64,000 bases of DNA, from assembly GCA_963556145.1 (NCBI GenBank), contig OY744465.1:1054001-1118000 (forward strand), given 5' to 3'. Numbering within the stretch: the first letter of the stretch is position 1; each line of letters starts with the position of its first letter. The DNA comes from Hygrocybe punicea (Eukaryota; Basidiomycota; Agaricomycetes; Agaricales; Hygrophoraceae). The position numbers were made by a program, and so were the translations under genes. This document shows positions 31,530 through 42,598 of the stretch, piece after piece. The notes beneath the pieces are model-generated. The model worked only from the letters and a program-made list of their open reading frames with translations, searched no databases and had not been told where the DNA came from.

Positions 31530-33723
31530 TCAAGACTTCATCCTGTGTTCCAGTAAGAAATTCACCACATGTGTGCTTTCTAGATACTCAACAAGATTCT
31601 TCTGGAAATCTGAAGAAGGGTCCAATATTCGTTTCCTTATCTCTTGTGGTGTTAGACATCCTCGAATCCAGATCAACATGTGAAGATGCAATGTGAGGCG
31701 ACCCTGTTGCTCAACAGTGCCATAATAAGCAAAAGTATCACCATATATTCCAGGATGATCTGAATCCACACCCAAAATGTGCTTGATAAAAAGATTAATC
31801 ATGAAATGAAAGAACCTTGCACCTGCCACTGGATTTTTAGCAATAAGACACATCCACTCATCACTTGATCTAATTTTTGGGTCAAATCTCTCCTTTGTGT
31901 CAGCAAAGTACAAACAAATTGGATGTTTAACATCAGCTGGAGATAAAGTGATGTACCATGAGGGTGCACCACAGTATGCAATCAAAGACCAAATCTCGTT
32001 CCTCATGAACTTTTTACTTGTAACAGATCCACTTACCTTGGATCCTACATGATCCAAATCTCGAACTACCTGGTAACAATCTTTCTCCTCTTGACTAACT
32101 GGCTTTACAACTTCTCCTTCTGATAGCCTCTTGGCTAATGATGACAACACATTCTGGTCAACTCTCAACAAACGACTGGTTATTTCATTGAACTTTTCCT
32201 TCTCAGCAAGCAGAAAACCACCAGTAGTACTTGCTTTTACTTGAGCATGGCTGAAAGCAACAAGTGGAAAGTATGTCTGTCTGAAACCGTTTATCATGAT
32301 ACATCAGAAGATGCCGTTTGTGTTCAGCATCAGACAATTGTGTTGAGCCAATACCACCCATTCCATATGGAAATAACCAAGGGAACATCTGTGGATAAAG
32401 TTCAGGGTTCTTGTATATAGACTCATACTGAGAAGAATGACCAATAGCCAACATCTTTCCACCACTGTTAAGGTGCCTAAGTGCAATCCCTTTAAGTGAA
32501 TTAATTGTTTTGGTGTCTAGATCCTCACCAGCCAATCCATGAACAACGAATGGACAGTCACCATGTTCAGTACCATCTTCCAATTCATTATCAAATACGC
32601 TTGTTCCCTCTGGCACTTTATTTGACTCACTATGGCGATATTCAACAGAAACAGGTGGGCTATCCTCAGAATATTGATCAAGGTTATCATAAGATATATC
32701 TAGATCATGATAATCAACATGGTTAAGCTTCAACCATTCAAGTGCTCTTGCAACATGATTCCTTCATACCAACAGAGGTGTTCTTTCAAAGTCCTTTTCT
32801 TTTGGCTTACATGGTCCAGTGAACAAAATAGCTAAGACTTCATCAATATCATCAACAGAAGGTGGCAGAGCTTGATATACTTTAGGCATGGGTGATTGAA
32901 ATGCAACAACATGTGAAGTCATTTTCCGCACACCTGAAGCCACCTGTACAAAACAACAGTTGTGACGTACACGAGCTACAAGCATTTTTTCAACAAATCT
33001 AAGCTCAGCAAGCTCCTTTGGAACACAACCTAGCCAAAGTCCTTTTGCTAGAGCAAGTTCAGGGACATTTCCTTTCCTAATACATCTTCGACAGTTGCCA
33101 CAGATTTTATCACATTTGTAGTCCAGAACAGGTCCTTTATATTCTCGGATTTTCTCTGTGGATTGCTTTCGTTCAACCCTTGTCATGCCTGGAGCTTCCA
33201 AAATATTGAGCATGCCCTTTATACTTTTCAAACGGCATGGATTACTCAATGGTACTAGCTCACCACACACTGCACATCCTGACTCTTCAAATTTGTTTGG
33301 CATAGAGTCATTGCAAAAATCAGACAGAACTGTGTGTGATAACTCTTTAGACAGTGGTGGAGGAGGGAATCCATGATGGGCAGCCTGCTGGTTAGAAAAT
33401 ATAACAGTCTCAACTTTATTTTGCTGACGCTGTTGCTTTTTATGAAGATTTTTTTTCATGGATTTACTCATTGTGGTAGAGAAAATACTGATGTATTGCT
33501 TGCAATTAGTACAATTGTGATTCTCAAAAAAGGAAAGCACACTTTTCTTTGGTACATGGGACCCAATAGCAATGTTATGAATATGGGAAATTTTATGTAC
33601 CATTCGAATGGGAACATGTGGGATGATGTTAAGTAATGGGACATTTGCATGGACTGTGCAAATACATGATACATTTCTTATCAACAAAAGGTAAGAACTG
33701 ACCACAGAAAGACAGCATATCAT
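31530..33723 (-). pseudogene. Helitron 2 Rep N-terminal region (zinc-finger and HUH)
   Basis: Read downward from 33723: a Cys-rich zinc-finger-like part (NHNCTNCKQYISIF; SGCAVCGEL; CDKICGNCRRCIRKG), then ERTPLLV and TGA at 32764-32766. The same frame continues (WLKLNHVDYHDLDISY) to about 32280, where a small indel shifts it into 32297-31530. That part keeps an intact HUH site, GRLTLHLHMLIW (about 31680). At the TGA, Helitron 1 reads LLVRRMQ with CGC CGA codons, so arginine is expected and a CGA to TGA change is the simplest reading. Between 31555 and 31395 the coding sense moves one frame and back. Confidence 0.8.
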
Positions 33724-34885
33724 GTGTAATAAACAACCAACGTAGATTCAGCTTCATAGGTAGTTGAATGCCAACAATATGAAAATTTATCATAAGAGAT
33801 GGATGCAGTCTAGCTTTCCGTGCATATTTTTTTAATGTTGACATTTTTGAAGGCAAATGAGAAAGTGCAAGCAGTGCATGAAAATCATGGGATTTCATCA
33901 AATTACCCTGCATAAAAAGTGACAGGGTTTGACATTCTGCTGCAATGTTGTGCTCAGGAAGTGCATAAAATTGTATTGACCAATTGTACATTTGTTGATA
34001 GATACATTGCTCAGCTAAGGTATGCAATATACTAAGAACAAATTTATGTAGCGATAACCATAAATCAACAAGCATGATCATTTGCTCACGATTCACAAGG
34101 AGAGAGGACCATGCAGTCAAAAAGTCTTCAGACAATACATTTTTAGTATTTTCAAAAGTTGGCAGGTGCCTGTGTGCATCATGGACAATCTCCAAATGTA
34201 ATGATTGATGTCTCGGACAGGGAAAACCCCCATATGATATGGACAAATCTTGTTCTCCCACAAGTCTGGGAGACACACTAGACATGGATGGTATACATCC
34301 ACTTTGGGCAATGGACAGACACCCGCTATGGGCAATGGACAGACACCCGCTATGGGCAATGGACAGACACCCGCTATGGGCATTGGACAGACACCCACTA
34401 TGGGCATTGGACAGACACCCACTATGGGCATTGGACAGACACCCACTATGGGCATTGGACAGACACCCACTATGGGCATTGGACAGTTGACGAGAGCATA
34501 CATAACATATATGACATGGGGTTAAAAGTGGAGCAAATACAGTATCTAATGTCAATGGCTGGATGAAGCATGAGACGGCAGAATATCGGCAACAGCTTAT
34601 AACACTTACATAGATTATATATGGCGAAAACTGGAGGTAGACAACCAGTATGGATAGCGGCGGAGAAGCGGCGGCATACATCTGCAACATATGAGAAAAG
34701 GCAAAATATAGGCAGTTATAACTACTCACACAATTGAAACCTACAGACCAAAATATATCATCGCGACTGTGGATTGTAACATACTTGAGTATAGATAGCG
34801 ACGGGGACTGGCAGGGAACGAACCTATGGCAACTTGCACCAGTACCCAGGTTGAGAGACACCGTCTCCAGTAATGGGTACAACAC
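33629..34885 (-). CDS. Helitron 2 upstream ORF with an octapeptide repeat
   Basis: A 418-codon frame overlaps the start of the Rep frame (33723) out of phase. The first part is hydrophobic, then comes a run of about eight copies of SNAHSGCL / SIAHSGCL coded by a 24-bp minisatellite, then a Cys/His-containing region ending DKKCIMYLH. No known domain. The first 100 codons may not be translated; the conserved part probably starts after the repeat. Confidence 0.4.
   Translation of the reverse strand: MLYPLLETVSLNLGTGASCHRFVPCQSPSLSILKYVTIHSRDDIFWSVGFNCVSSYNCLYFAFSHMLQMYAAASPPLSILVVYLQFSPYIIYVSVISCCRYSAVSCFIQPLTLDTVFAPLLTPCHICYVCSRQLSNAHSGCLSNAHSGCLSNAHSGCLSNAHSGCLSNAHSGCLSIAHSGCLSIAHSGCLSIAQSGCIPSMSSVSPRLVGEQDLSISYGGFPCPRHQSLHLEIVHDAHRHLPTFENTKNVLSEDFLTAWSSLLVNREQMIMLVDLWLSLHKFVLSILHTLAEQCIYQQMYNWSIQFYALPEHNIAAECQTLSLFMQGNLMKSHDFHALLALSHLPSKMSTLKKYARKARLHPSLMINFHIVGIQLPMKLNLRWLFITHDMLSFCGQFLPFVDKKCIMYLHSPCKCPIT
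34304..34486. repeat. 24-bp minisatellite in Helitron 2
   Basis: About 7.6 units of GGGCAATGGACAGACACCCG-CTAT. The first three units carry GCAATGG/CCCGC; the rest carry GCATTGG/CCCAC, so two sub-arrays amplified separately. The 24-bp period keeps all frames open, consistent with in-frame expansion in a coding sequence. Confidence 0.9.
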
Positions 34886-35889
34886 AAGAGGGCAAGGTAA
34901 AGTTTCGACACTGTAACAGAGCAGAAGTGGGTGAGGAAACAGAGACGGGCGCTTCGAAACTTACGTGTGAAAATTTCCATCTGCAATGGAATTGGACGGT
35001 AAGCCAGCCCATACACCCCTGGACACCAAGTTTGACTCCAGTATAAGGCAGTATAACGCAAGGAGAAATGGCCAGAATTTTAGTGATGATTGCATTTCGA
35101 AAATGTTTTGTGTGAAACTGGTTTGCATGCTTCTCATCCCACGGTACGGACCCTCTGTCATTCTCCCTGCATTGTGCCACTGCCTTCGTTTGCATCAAGT
35201 CCATCCAGGTTCGCAGATTTTATGTTATTCTATGTGTCTTTATAACCAATTGAACAGAATTATGCTACGCTACCATCGCCACCGTCACCGTCACCACCAG
35301 TCTAATACAAGGAGAGACACATCAATATTAGCGCAAACGGCGGCACCAGCAGTGCACAACGTCAATGAACAAGGGTTGAATGCCCACCAAAAACCAGATG
35401 TGGACGAAGGGGGACATCGGATGGAGAACGCAACGCAGAGCAATCCATACTAGTAGAAAGGTTTTTTTTGTTTTTTTTTGTATTTACTGACTAACTACAA
35501 TGCCACACCCACAACGCCCCATACTATCACCCCTCCACATCGGCACCCGTTTGCACTCTTCCCATTCATGCCTAACCTGTTCGTGCTCCTTGTGTTCAGG
35601 CCACTTCCGCTTACGCTCCTGCGCAGGCTCGTCTCACTGTCATTGGTTCAATGCTAATGAGGACCACGTGGTACTCACCACAGAATGGGTAGAACACCCG
35701 TAGGGCATCGCGATCTGCTTTGGGTGTTGTACGGGTGGCCCAGGGATACTGGACGTGGAAGGCTGTGCGGGCACCTAAGCCATAGGCAATGGGCACAAGG
35801 TAAGGTGATGCATGAGCGGAGTGCTTTGTTAACTTGAAAGCTGCTCAGGCCCCTTGTTTGCCTGCAGCTGTCCGCCGACGGCACTAGTC
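34886..35889. other. Spacer, no confident gene
   Basis: Contains several short frames with scattered Cys/His residues (35500-35703) and CACCGTCACC repeats near 35280. The Helitron 2 5' terminus should lie here or shortly before, but I could not identify it. Confidence 0.35.
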
Positions 35890-36575
35890 CAGCTTCCATT
35901 TCTGCCCGGAGGGCGGCGATCTGAACCCAGTACCATGGTTGACGTACCGGCACAACCACTTGAACTCGGAACCACCGAACCTCACTTTTTCTGTCTACAC
36001 TCGACGTCCAATCGCTGACAGTGAACTGGCCAAGTTGCCATACCCAGACCAACATCTTGGACTAGAGCATATCGTTGACAACATACCACACCACTACTAT
36101 TACGCGTGGCCAACTAAAATCGTCTGTCTCAGCCAGAAATTAAAGGATGCCGTGTACGGCGATGGAGTACAGGTAGTCATCTCTCCCAAAGTCCATATAT
36201 CTCGTGTTTCGTGCCATCTATGTTGACCAAGCTCACCATATGTAGGATTCCACCATCATGCAATTCCCCATCCCATCGTTGGGCACGAATGCATGCGCTC
36301 TTATCTGGACATCTCCGCCTGACCTCAGCGCCAGGCAAAATGACCTTCATGTCAAAGGCGACATGTCGGAGATTGAAGTCTGGTCCATTGTCGCGCCGCA
36401 CGTCAGACCTCACCTCGAACGACATTCCCTGTCGCCTGTGGAAATTGACTATGACAATCTAGCATGGAACACTCGCCCCGTCCGAGGCGAGCTCCTTGGC
36501 ACACTCTATCTGACCTTATTGCCCAATGCCACTACTGTCGACTTCGTGTGTCCCACCAATGGGGTTGAGAGTTGA
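35890..36575 (+). CDS. Hypothetical two-exon gene, 3' part
   Basis: An open frame ending at 36172 joins through a 73-nt GT-AG intron (36173-36245) to 36246-36575 in phase (GVQ to DSTIMQF). The product segment includes PHHYYYAWPTKIVCLSQKLKDAV and IDYDNLAWNTRPVRGELLGTLYLTLLP and ends GVES. No ATG begins the first exon; it may be preceded by another exon (a splice acceptor-like CCAG lies at about 35892). I do not recognise the family. Confidence 0.45.
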
Positions 36576-36888
36576 TCTAGGCACAAGCAGAAGAGGCTCC
36601 GCTGGATGCAGCGAAGCGAGAGCCGTGATAGCATCGGCTGTTCATTCTTTACTGTACACATCTAAAAAACGAGCTACACAGATTTTTTCTCGTGTTCTTC
36701 TGACGTAAAAGTGCGGAGGAGACAATGAGGACAAAGCTTCCTGGACTGTACGAACAGAACTGCAAAAATAGTTGCCGATATTGTTTAGAAACTTGACAAC
36801 ATGATTAATCACCAAGAAAGATGTGCGGACAAGGGGGGTAAAAATTGTTACGAAAACTACATGACAAATTGCAAACCGGACATGTCCA
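36576..36888. other. Short spacer
   Basis: No feature seen between the two convergent hypothetical genes. Confidence 0.4.
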
Positions 36889-39360
36889 CTATTTGGCAGT
36901 CACACCTAATAAAACGACAAACTGAACATTCGTCGAAAGGATAGTCATCCCAGAGTGCTCGCCATAATATGTGCTTAAGGTATAACCAACTGCAACAAGA
37001 GAATGTGCCGGAAGATCAAGACTGCCTTTCCTGTACAGAGGAAAGTCTGACAAGTTCTGGAAGTCATTTTCTGTGAATGAAAATGTTTTCCCATTCTTAA
37101 GACAGCCGTCATAGATGGGGACTGCCAAAGAGAATGTCAGTCAGGTAAGGGGAGTGGCATAGAAAAGTACTTTTGTCTTCAAACGCGTGAGAGGCAGGAT
37201 AGTAGGAAGCACCAGGTTTAACTTCACGTGTACTGGAAACCATGGGATTTGTGACAGTCATGAAAAGGCTGCCAGATTTACTCGGTAAAGAAGGGGCACT
37301 CATACCTACAACAGAGAAGATCAGGCATAGTGATGCAAAAAACGCTGCAAGAAAACGTACCCTGCCTTCGGGTAAGGAAAGAAATACCCATGCTGGAAAT
37401 AGCACCCGCTACCACATCAAAATTAAATACTTGACCCCAAAGGGACATATCCCTGCACATCTCCTGTGCAAAGGGAACAATGGTTATTTTATGCACCGGA
37501 TATGGTGCACTTGGAGACCCCCCTGAGCCCTCCGTAATCAGAAAACACTCAGTAGTAACACCAAGCATGATTCTGACTGCATTATTGTTGGTGCCTGCAA
37601 TCTTCAGTCGACGAGACTCAACAAAGGGGTGCCTGGGATCTATCTGGCTCATATTGACAAAATTCCCTGATCAGACAAACACGAGGCCTTTTAACAAGAA
37701 GCTACGTCAGGAGTAAGCCAAAATTTCACAGAAAAATAGTAGGATAGTCATACTTGACAGACAATTCCGCAAGAGACGTGATCAAGGTTGAGAAAGAGAC
37801 TCGATGGGACTCATTGTCGACATTGGCCAAAAATGGTTGAACAACACAGACACGGCTGTGAACAGTGAATTAAGATCACAGATAAGTAGTGAGAGAGAAC
37901 ATACCGAAGATGGGGGAGATTCTTGTATATCTGATATAAACTTGGGTCTTGCAGGTTCTTGCACATTACAGCGGTATTTTGATCATCACCAACATTTCCA
38001 GTCATGGACTCATCATGTGAAACATCCGCCCTGGTAGATCATGAGCAAGTATCCCAGGGCAAGAAGACCAACTGACGGTTCAGCATCAGATGGCAATATC
38101 CCGTCATCTTTTGAATCTTGACTACTATTGTTTTTCGCATCGATGTTCCTAGTTTGATGTGAGCTACACAGAAACAGGAAAAGAACAATCTTACAAAATA
38201 GGAACAATTTCCTTGACCTCCATATCAGAGGCATTTTCGTCATCAACATTCGGGGGAGGCCTACAACAAATGGGTCACTAGTGGAACGTCAACCAGTCCA
38301 ATTGCACACATACATTGCAAATTTTTCAACCTTCACGACAATACCCTTTTTGGATTTAGGCGATACCAAAGTGGTCGCAATATGAGCATCACCAAGCCTA
38401 AAATGCAAGATAACTATCAGCTAGAAAACGGCTGAGCTGGGGAACATACTCTGGATCCTCAGATGTCAAGGGCGACAGAGTCTCAGGCGCATCGAGTGAC
38501 TGGACAGGAGATGGAGCAGATGATTGCTCATTAGCAAGGCGAGCTTTTTCAGATAGCACCTTTGCCCTGCTACTGGACATGAACATATACACCAGAATGC
38601 ATACAAGAAACATACCTAGAATGAGGCCTTGTAAGCAAAGTCATATCATGATGCTCTGGCTCTGGCCTGAAACAGACAGTCAGTCTACAGAGGAGTGAGA
38701 GCAGAGTACGTACAGAACATCAGCCTTGCCAGCCTCATCCCTTAAGATAGCGACTTTGCCCTTGTTGGTTTTGGACCTTCCTTTCATACTTGTCGATTTC
38801 CCCTTCACATTAGCAGACCTTCCAGGACATGTCAAAAATTGATAAGACTCAGTCAGAGAAACAACTGACCTTGCTATTTCTTCCTCCGAAGACAACTCCG
38901 CCTCGTTGGCACTACCAAAGACAAGAGAAGCCTTAGCATCAAGAAGTGCGGCATCGACCTTGGCCCTGAGATGTATCAAAAATGGTAGCATTGAACTAAA
39001 CAAGAGGTGACGAACATAATAGATACAGCAGGGAGATTGTCGTATTTGACAGAACCAGGGACAGGGCCTGAGGCAGACGCTCTCCTTTTCTTCAAAGGAC
39101 TTGGTGGATTCTCGATGACTTCGCTGCACAGTATAGGTAAGTAGTGTTTGCATAAATATGGTGAAGTAGCATACATTTCCGAGTTGGATGAGACAGCGAC
39201 TTGTGTCTTACGCTTTGTAGTTTTCCTGGTGGAGCTAACGAACCCGAGGACGAACATTGAAATATAAAAAAAGCCATACCAAATGGGACTTGGAGAGACA
39301 GGCTCCAGCACAATGGCTTTTTTTGTGGGTGACTTTTTTGGGAGCCAATGCTAAAGAAGT
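36889..39360 (-). pseudogene. Unknown Agaricomycete multi-exon gene (13 or more exons), one in-frame TGA
   Basis: On the minus strand many short exons join in phase by 42-88-nt introns, for example 38818-38714, 38666-38616, 38572-38450, 38397-38314, 38260-38195, 38148-38077, 38030-37905, 37855-37754, 37701-37361, 37305-37171 and 37121-36889; further exons reach about 39230. The N-terminal half is charged and low complexity with a KKRR nuclear-signal-like stretch and SSEEE; the C-terminal half is globular (FVNMSQIDPRHPFVESRRL, LVAVGYTLSTYYGEHS, ILSTNVQFVVLLG). I recall a repeated Agaricomycete family with this ending but no function. A TGA at 37671-37673 interrupts exon 37701-37361 between LVFV and SGNFVN; arginine would suit. 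One upstream junction near 39010 does not fit in phase. Confidence 0.55.
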
Positions 39361-40664
39361 ACGAACTCAGTTCACATTAAGGAAAGAGAAACAAAAACTC
39401 GCCTCTTTGCAGCAGAAGTACGAATGGCCATGGAGGCAAGTAGGATGTCAGGGAATTGGCGAAAATTTGTGGCTTGTTGAAGCGAAACGGCAGTCACCCA
39501 TATATATACAACTATAAGGAATAAGTTAGCAACAGGCGGATCAAAAATGAGGACATAGCAGAGCATTTCAAGAATGCTGCGCGGCCATATGCGTGGCGTA
39601 TCCATTCAATATGAAATTCACTGAAACGCAGAGAGAGATCTCTGATGGCTGCTCATCCTTCTTCGTGCCCACAAAAACACGGTCACCGCGCTGCTCAATT
39701 TCAGTATGTCTGAAACAAACACGAAGCATACCGCAAATGCAGAAGCTCGCCCAGCTCAATTTAACCAAATCTGAAATGAGGGAACACAAGAGAAACCAAA
39801 GCGTACAGCGGAATCCAGTGGGGTGCATGACAAGGGATATATGCCACAAGAAACACACCATAATGGTGCTGCAAGATCTGAAAGCATGTCGCCGAATTGT
39901 CTAGATGAAATGCAGGCTGTAAAAGGGGGCAAGGGGTTTAGAAGTCAATAGCCCAACCTGATGCCCGCTGTGCAGGATAAACTCATTGAAGGCTCGGAAA
40001 TTGGTTTCTGAGTTCACCTGGCTCAATTAACCATGTTTGAAACAAGAAAAAAAAAAAGCATACTGCGGAAGCCGGTGGTGTACATGACATGGGATGAATG
40101 CCACACGAAGCACAATATAATGGCACTGCCAGAACTGCATTGGATTGTCTAGATGAAACACAGGCTGTAGAAAGAGTGCCAAGGGTTTAGAATTTGATAA
40201 ACCAACATGATGCCCACGATGCAGGATAGATTCTTTGAACATTTGGAAATGCATCGCAACGAAGCACGGAGTTACTGTGTATACGTAACAACTGGTGGCA
40301 ACCCCACAAGAGAAGCATCAAGCAACGAAATTGAGCAGGTCGGCACACCCATGAAATAGGGCACGATAGGGACTGGATTAGTAGTACACCACCATTGCTC
40401 CTACTGTTGTATGCAAACCATCTTGAACACAATGGACCAATTTTATGACCTCCAAAGCACACGTCAGTGGATTGCTTGTCACTAAGTGGAAAACTAAAAT
40501 CACCTCAGGACATGCTTTGGAAAAACTTGAATCCGAACGAGGGGGTGACGAAAGCTGCCAGCTGGCCAACTTGACAAAGTACGTAAATACGTGTAAACGT
40601 TTGTAGTTAACCAAACAAGAAAACACAGACAGCAAATTGGACACAGCAGTTTAGTATAACGCAT
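39361..40664. repeat. Spacer with a diverged 264-bp tandem duplication
   Basis: The stretch from CTCAATTTAACC at 39757 to about 39985 is repeated from CTCAATTAACC at 40021 to about 40236 (TGCATGACAAGGGATAT / TACATGACATGGGATGA, ATTGTCTAGATGAAA, GGGTTTAGAA, CAGGATA blocks). Frames over it are not supported as genes. Confidence 0.6.
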
Positions 40665-41623
40665 ATGGATCGACCATCGACCTGGCGAATGCTTAGAGCA
40701 GTGGCCGTGGGGCATGGAGAAGCTGGTGAGGGTGGTGCGGAGGAGATGGTATTCACAATACAAGGAATTGTGTGTGCGATAGAATTTCCACCCCTCACAG
40801 AAAAGCCTTCGTGAGTGATGGTTGCCTCAACAATAATTATACCTCATAAATTTCCTGCAGTGGGATGCATTCACGCTACAAGTTCCTCAGACAAAGTATT
40901 TCAATTACTGGAGCTGGATCAATGGTTTTCGATGAGGCAGTAAGATCGGCGCAGGAAGTCTACTCGGTCTTTCTGCGTCAGTTTTCCGAAGGAAAACTTG
41001 GGCTTTGGAGTGGGGCGGTACACGAAGGTCACTCAGCTGCCCTTGACCTAACTAACCGCTATTTCACGCCCAAGAGGGATGCACCTGGGATGGAGCACAT
41101 CCCATTCACCAAATCAGAGGATCCTCATGGGATTCTGGAGCCTGGAGGAAATGGCGAAAACAGGATACATACGTGGCGAGGACAACAAAGTACATTATTT
41201 CACGTATCACGTCGATGGACAAGGGAATCCCAGGTAAATTAATACAACCAGCTCTCACATTGTTGTAAATCTGATGTTTCTTGCACACAAAATAGCTACA
41301 AGGACGCCAAACCACAAATGTTTCGTGTGGGGGACATCGTCAAGGTCCAAATTACCTTCATCGCCGTTCCGCTGAAAGGCCAAAATTTCAAGATGTTACC
41401 AGTCTTACACTCTATCGCTTTGCTCGACAGCACGTTTACGGAGGTAATTGAATAAACGAAACACAATAATTGTCTAACTCAAAAATTTCAGGAAGCCATG
41501 AGGAAACGAATGACCAAAGTAACTAGTCAAGGCAAGCTGTCTCTGAAACGGAGGGTAGGATATAATGAGACGGATAAAGAAACAAAGAGGCCGAATATGA
41601 ACAACATGGATGTTGGCGAGTAA
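40665..41623 (+). pseudogene. Unknown Agaricomycete four-exon gene with one frameshift
   Basis: Exons 40665-40810, 40861-41233, 41296-41443 and 41492-41623 are bounded by GT-AG introns of 48-62 nt. Starting at ATG 40665, the protein has FTIQGIVCAIEFPPLTEKP, ALDLTNRYFTPKRDAPGMEHIPF, HGILEPGG, then in the next frame YIRGEDNKVHYFTYH and DAKPQMFRVGDIVKVQITFIAVP, and ends GYNETDKETKRPNMNN. The summed length is 3n+1: one extra base near 41150 separates GGNGEN from the next block. The FRVGDIVKVQ segment looks like a small beta-barrel domain. I recall similar proteins in mushroom genomes but no function. Confidence 0.55.
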
Positions 41624-42237
41624 TGATACTGGTTCGCCTCATATTCTGTGCAATGGACCAAACCCCGTTCAATATTCTAGATTATAGCATATGACAATGT
41701 TGACTCATCAGATCTGAAAGAGACCATTGAATTTGAATGAGGGTGATTTCATACTACTAGTGTACCATCAAGTTTCTGCTACCCCACCCGCTCCTCTGCC
41801 CTTCCCTTCTCATCTTTGACATGCCTCGCGTACTCTATTCGAAGCCCACCCACGCCCTGACCGCCTTTCTGAGCGCAATAGCAATGATGCCAGAGCACCT
41901 TTGCCCAAGCTACAAGGGCCGTCCCCGTTTCTCGCTCTTTCTGCCGTTGGTCCCACATGTTTGGCATGTAGGCAGCATGGTGATCGTGTTGGTGGTCATG
42001 GTTGTGTTGTTGAGCAACAAATAAGAAATATATAAATTATTAATAACATACATCCATTGCCATTTCTCATTCGTCGCGGCCTGGTTGGTACAATGAGAAA
42101 CGATAGCTGCAGGCAAGTGGCCGAGGTGTTGTTGCAAAGTTGACCAAACATGGCAATTGCCGCAATGATAGAGGGGCCATCTTTTGGGGTGGTCTCAGTC
42201 TTATTAAGACCGAGCCTAAATAAATTTAGGACTCGGA
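41624..42237. other. Spacer with small palindromes
   Basis: Short frames only. At 42203-42236, GTCTTATTAAGAC and CCGAGCCTAAA-TAAA-TTTAGGACTCGG form hairpins directly against the left LTR-like repeat, possibly an insertion that replaced the start of that LTR. Confidence 0.4.
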
Positions 42238-42358
42238 ATCACGTGACCTTCCCATGGTTCGATGCAGTAGATAGCCTTGTTTGGTAGTCAGTAGAGATTC
42301 TAGATTTAGCCTTAGCTTCCGAGCCCTGCAATCCGCTCAAGGACACTCTACGTGTCCA
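42238..42358 (+). repeat. Left LTR-like direct repeat (5'-truncated)
   Basis: Matches 44729-44849; ends GTGTCCA. The following bases TCGTGGTGATGAGAG are where a tRNA primer site would lie, but I cannot assign a tRNA. Confidence 0.65.
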
Positions 42359-42598
42359 TCGTGGTGATGAGAGTGAGATCTGAGCTTTAACACACCCACT
42401 TGACCTCTGCTTATCTCTGCTTTCTCTGTGTTTCTTCATCTTGTGTCTTTGCGTCCCTCTGCATATCTGCGTTTTCCCTCTGCGTCTCAGCATCCAGCAT
42501 CCAGCGTCTTAGCATTTCAGTGTTTTTGCATCCCCACATTTTTGCGTCTCTGTGTTTCCGCTTTATCACTCTTACCTCTCGCAATCCTCGTTTCCGCC

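Larger units (their letters stand above)
26806..34885 (-). mobile_element. Helitron 2 (better preserved copy)
   Basis: Same gene order as Helitron 1 but on the minus strand. The 3' end is set by GCCGTGC-AAA-GCAACGGC (26813-26830) then CTAG at 26806-26809. Lesions are few: a TGA in the Rep region (32764), a frameshift near 32280, a pair of compensating shifts between 31555 and 31395, and one TAA (27885) before the peptidase-like domain. The 5' end was not located; the coordinate is the start of the upstream frame. Confidence 0.85.

Noticed and set aside
34288..34566. Plus-strand frames with WTDTRYGQ-type repeats
   Set aside because: Shadow readings of the 24-bp minisatellite in the Helitron 2 ORF on the other strand.
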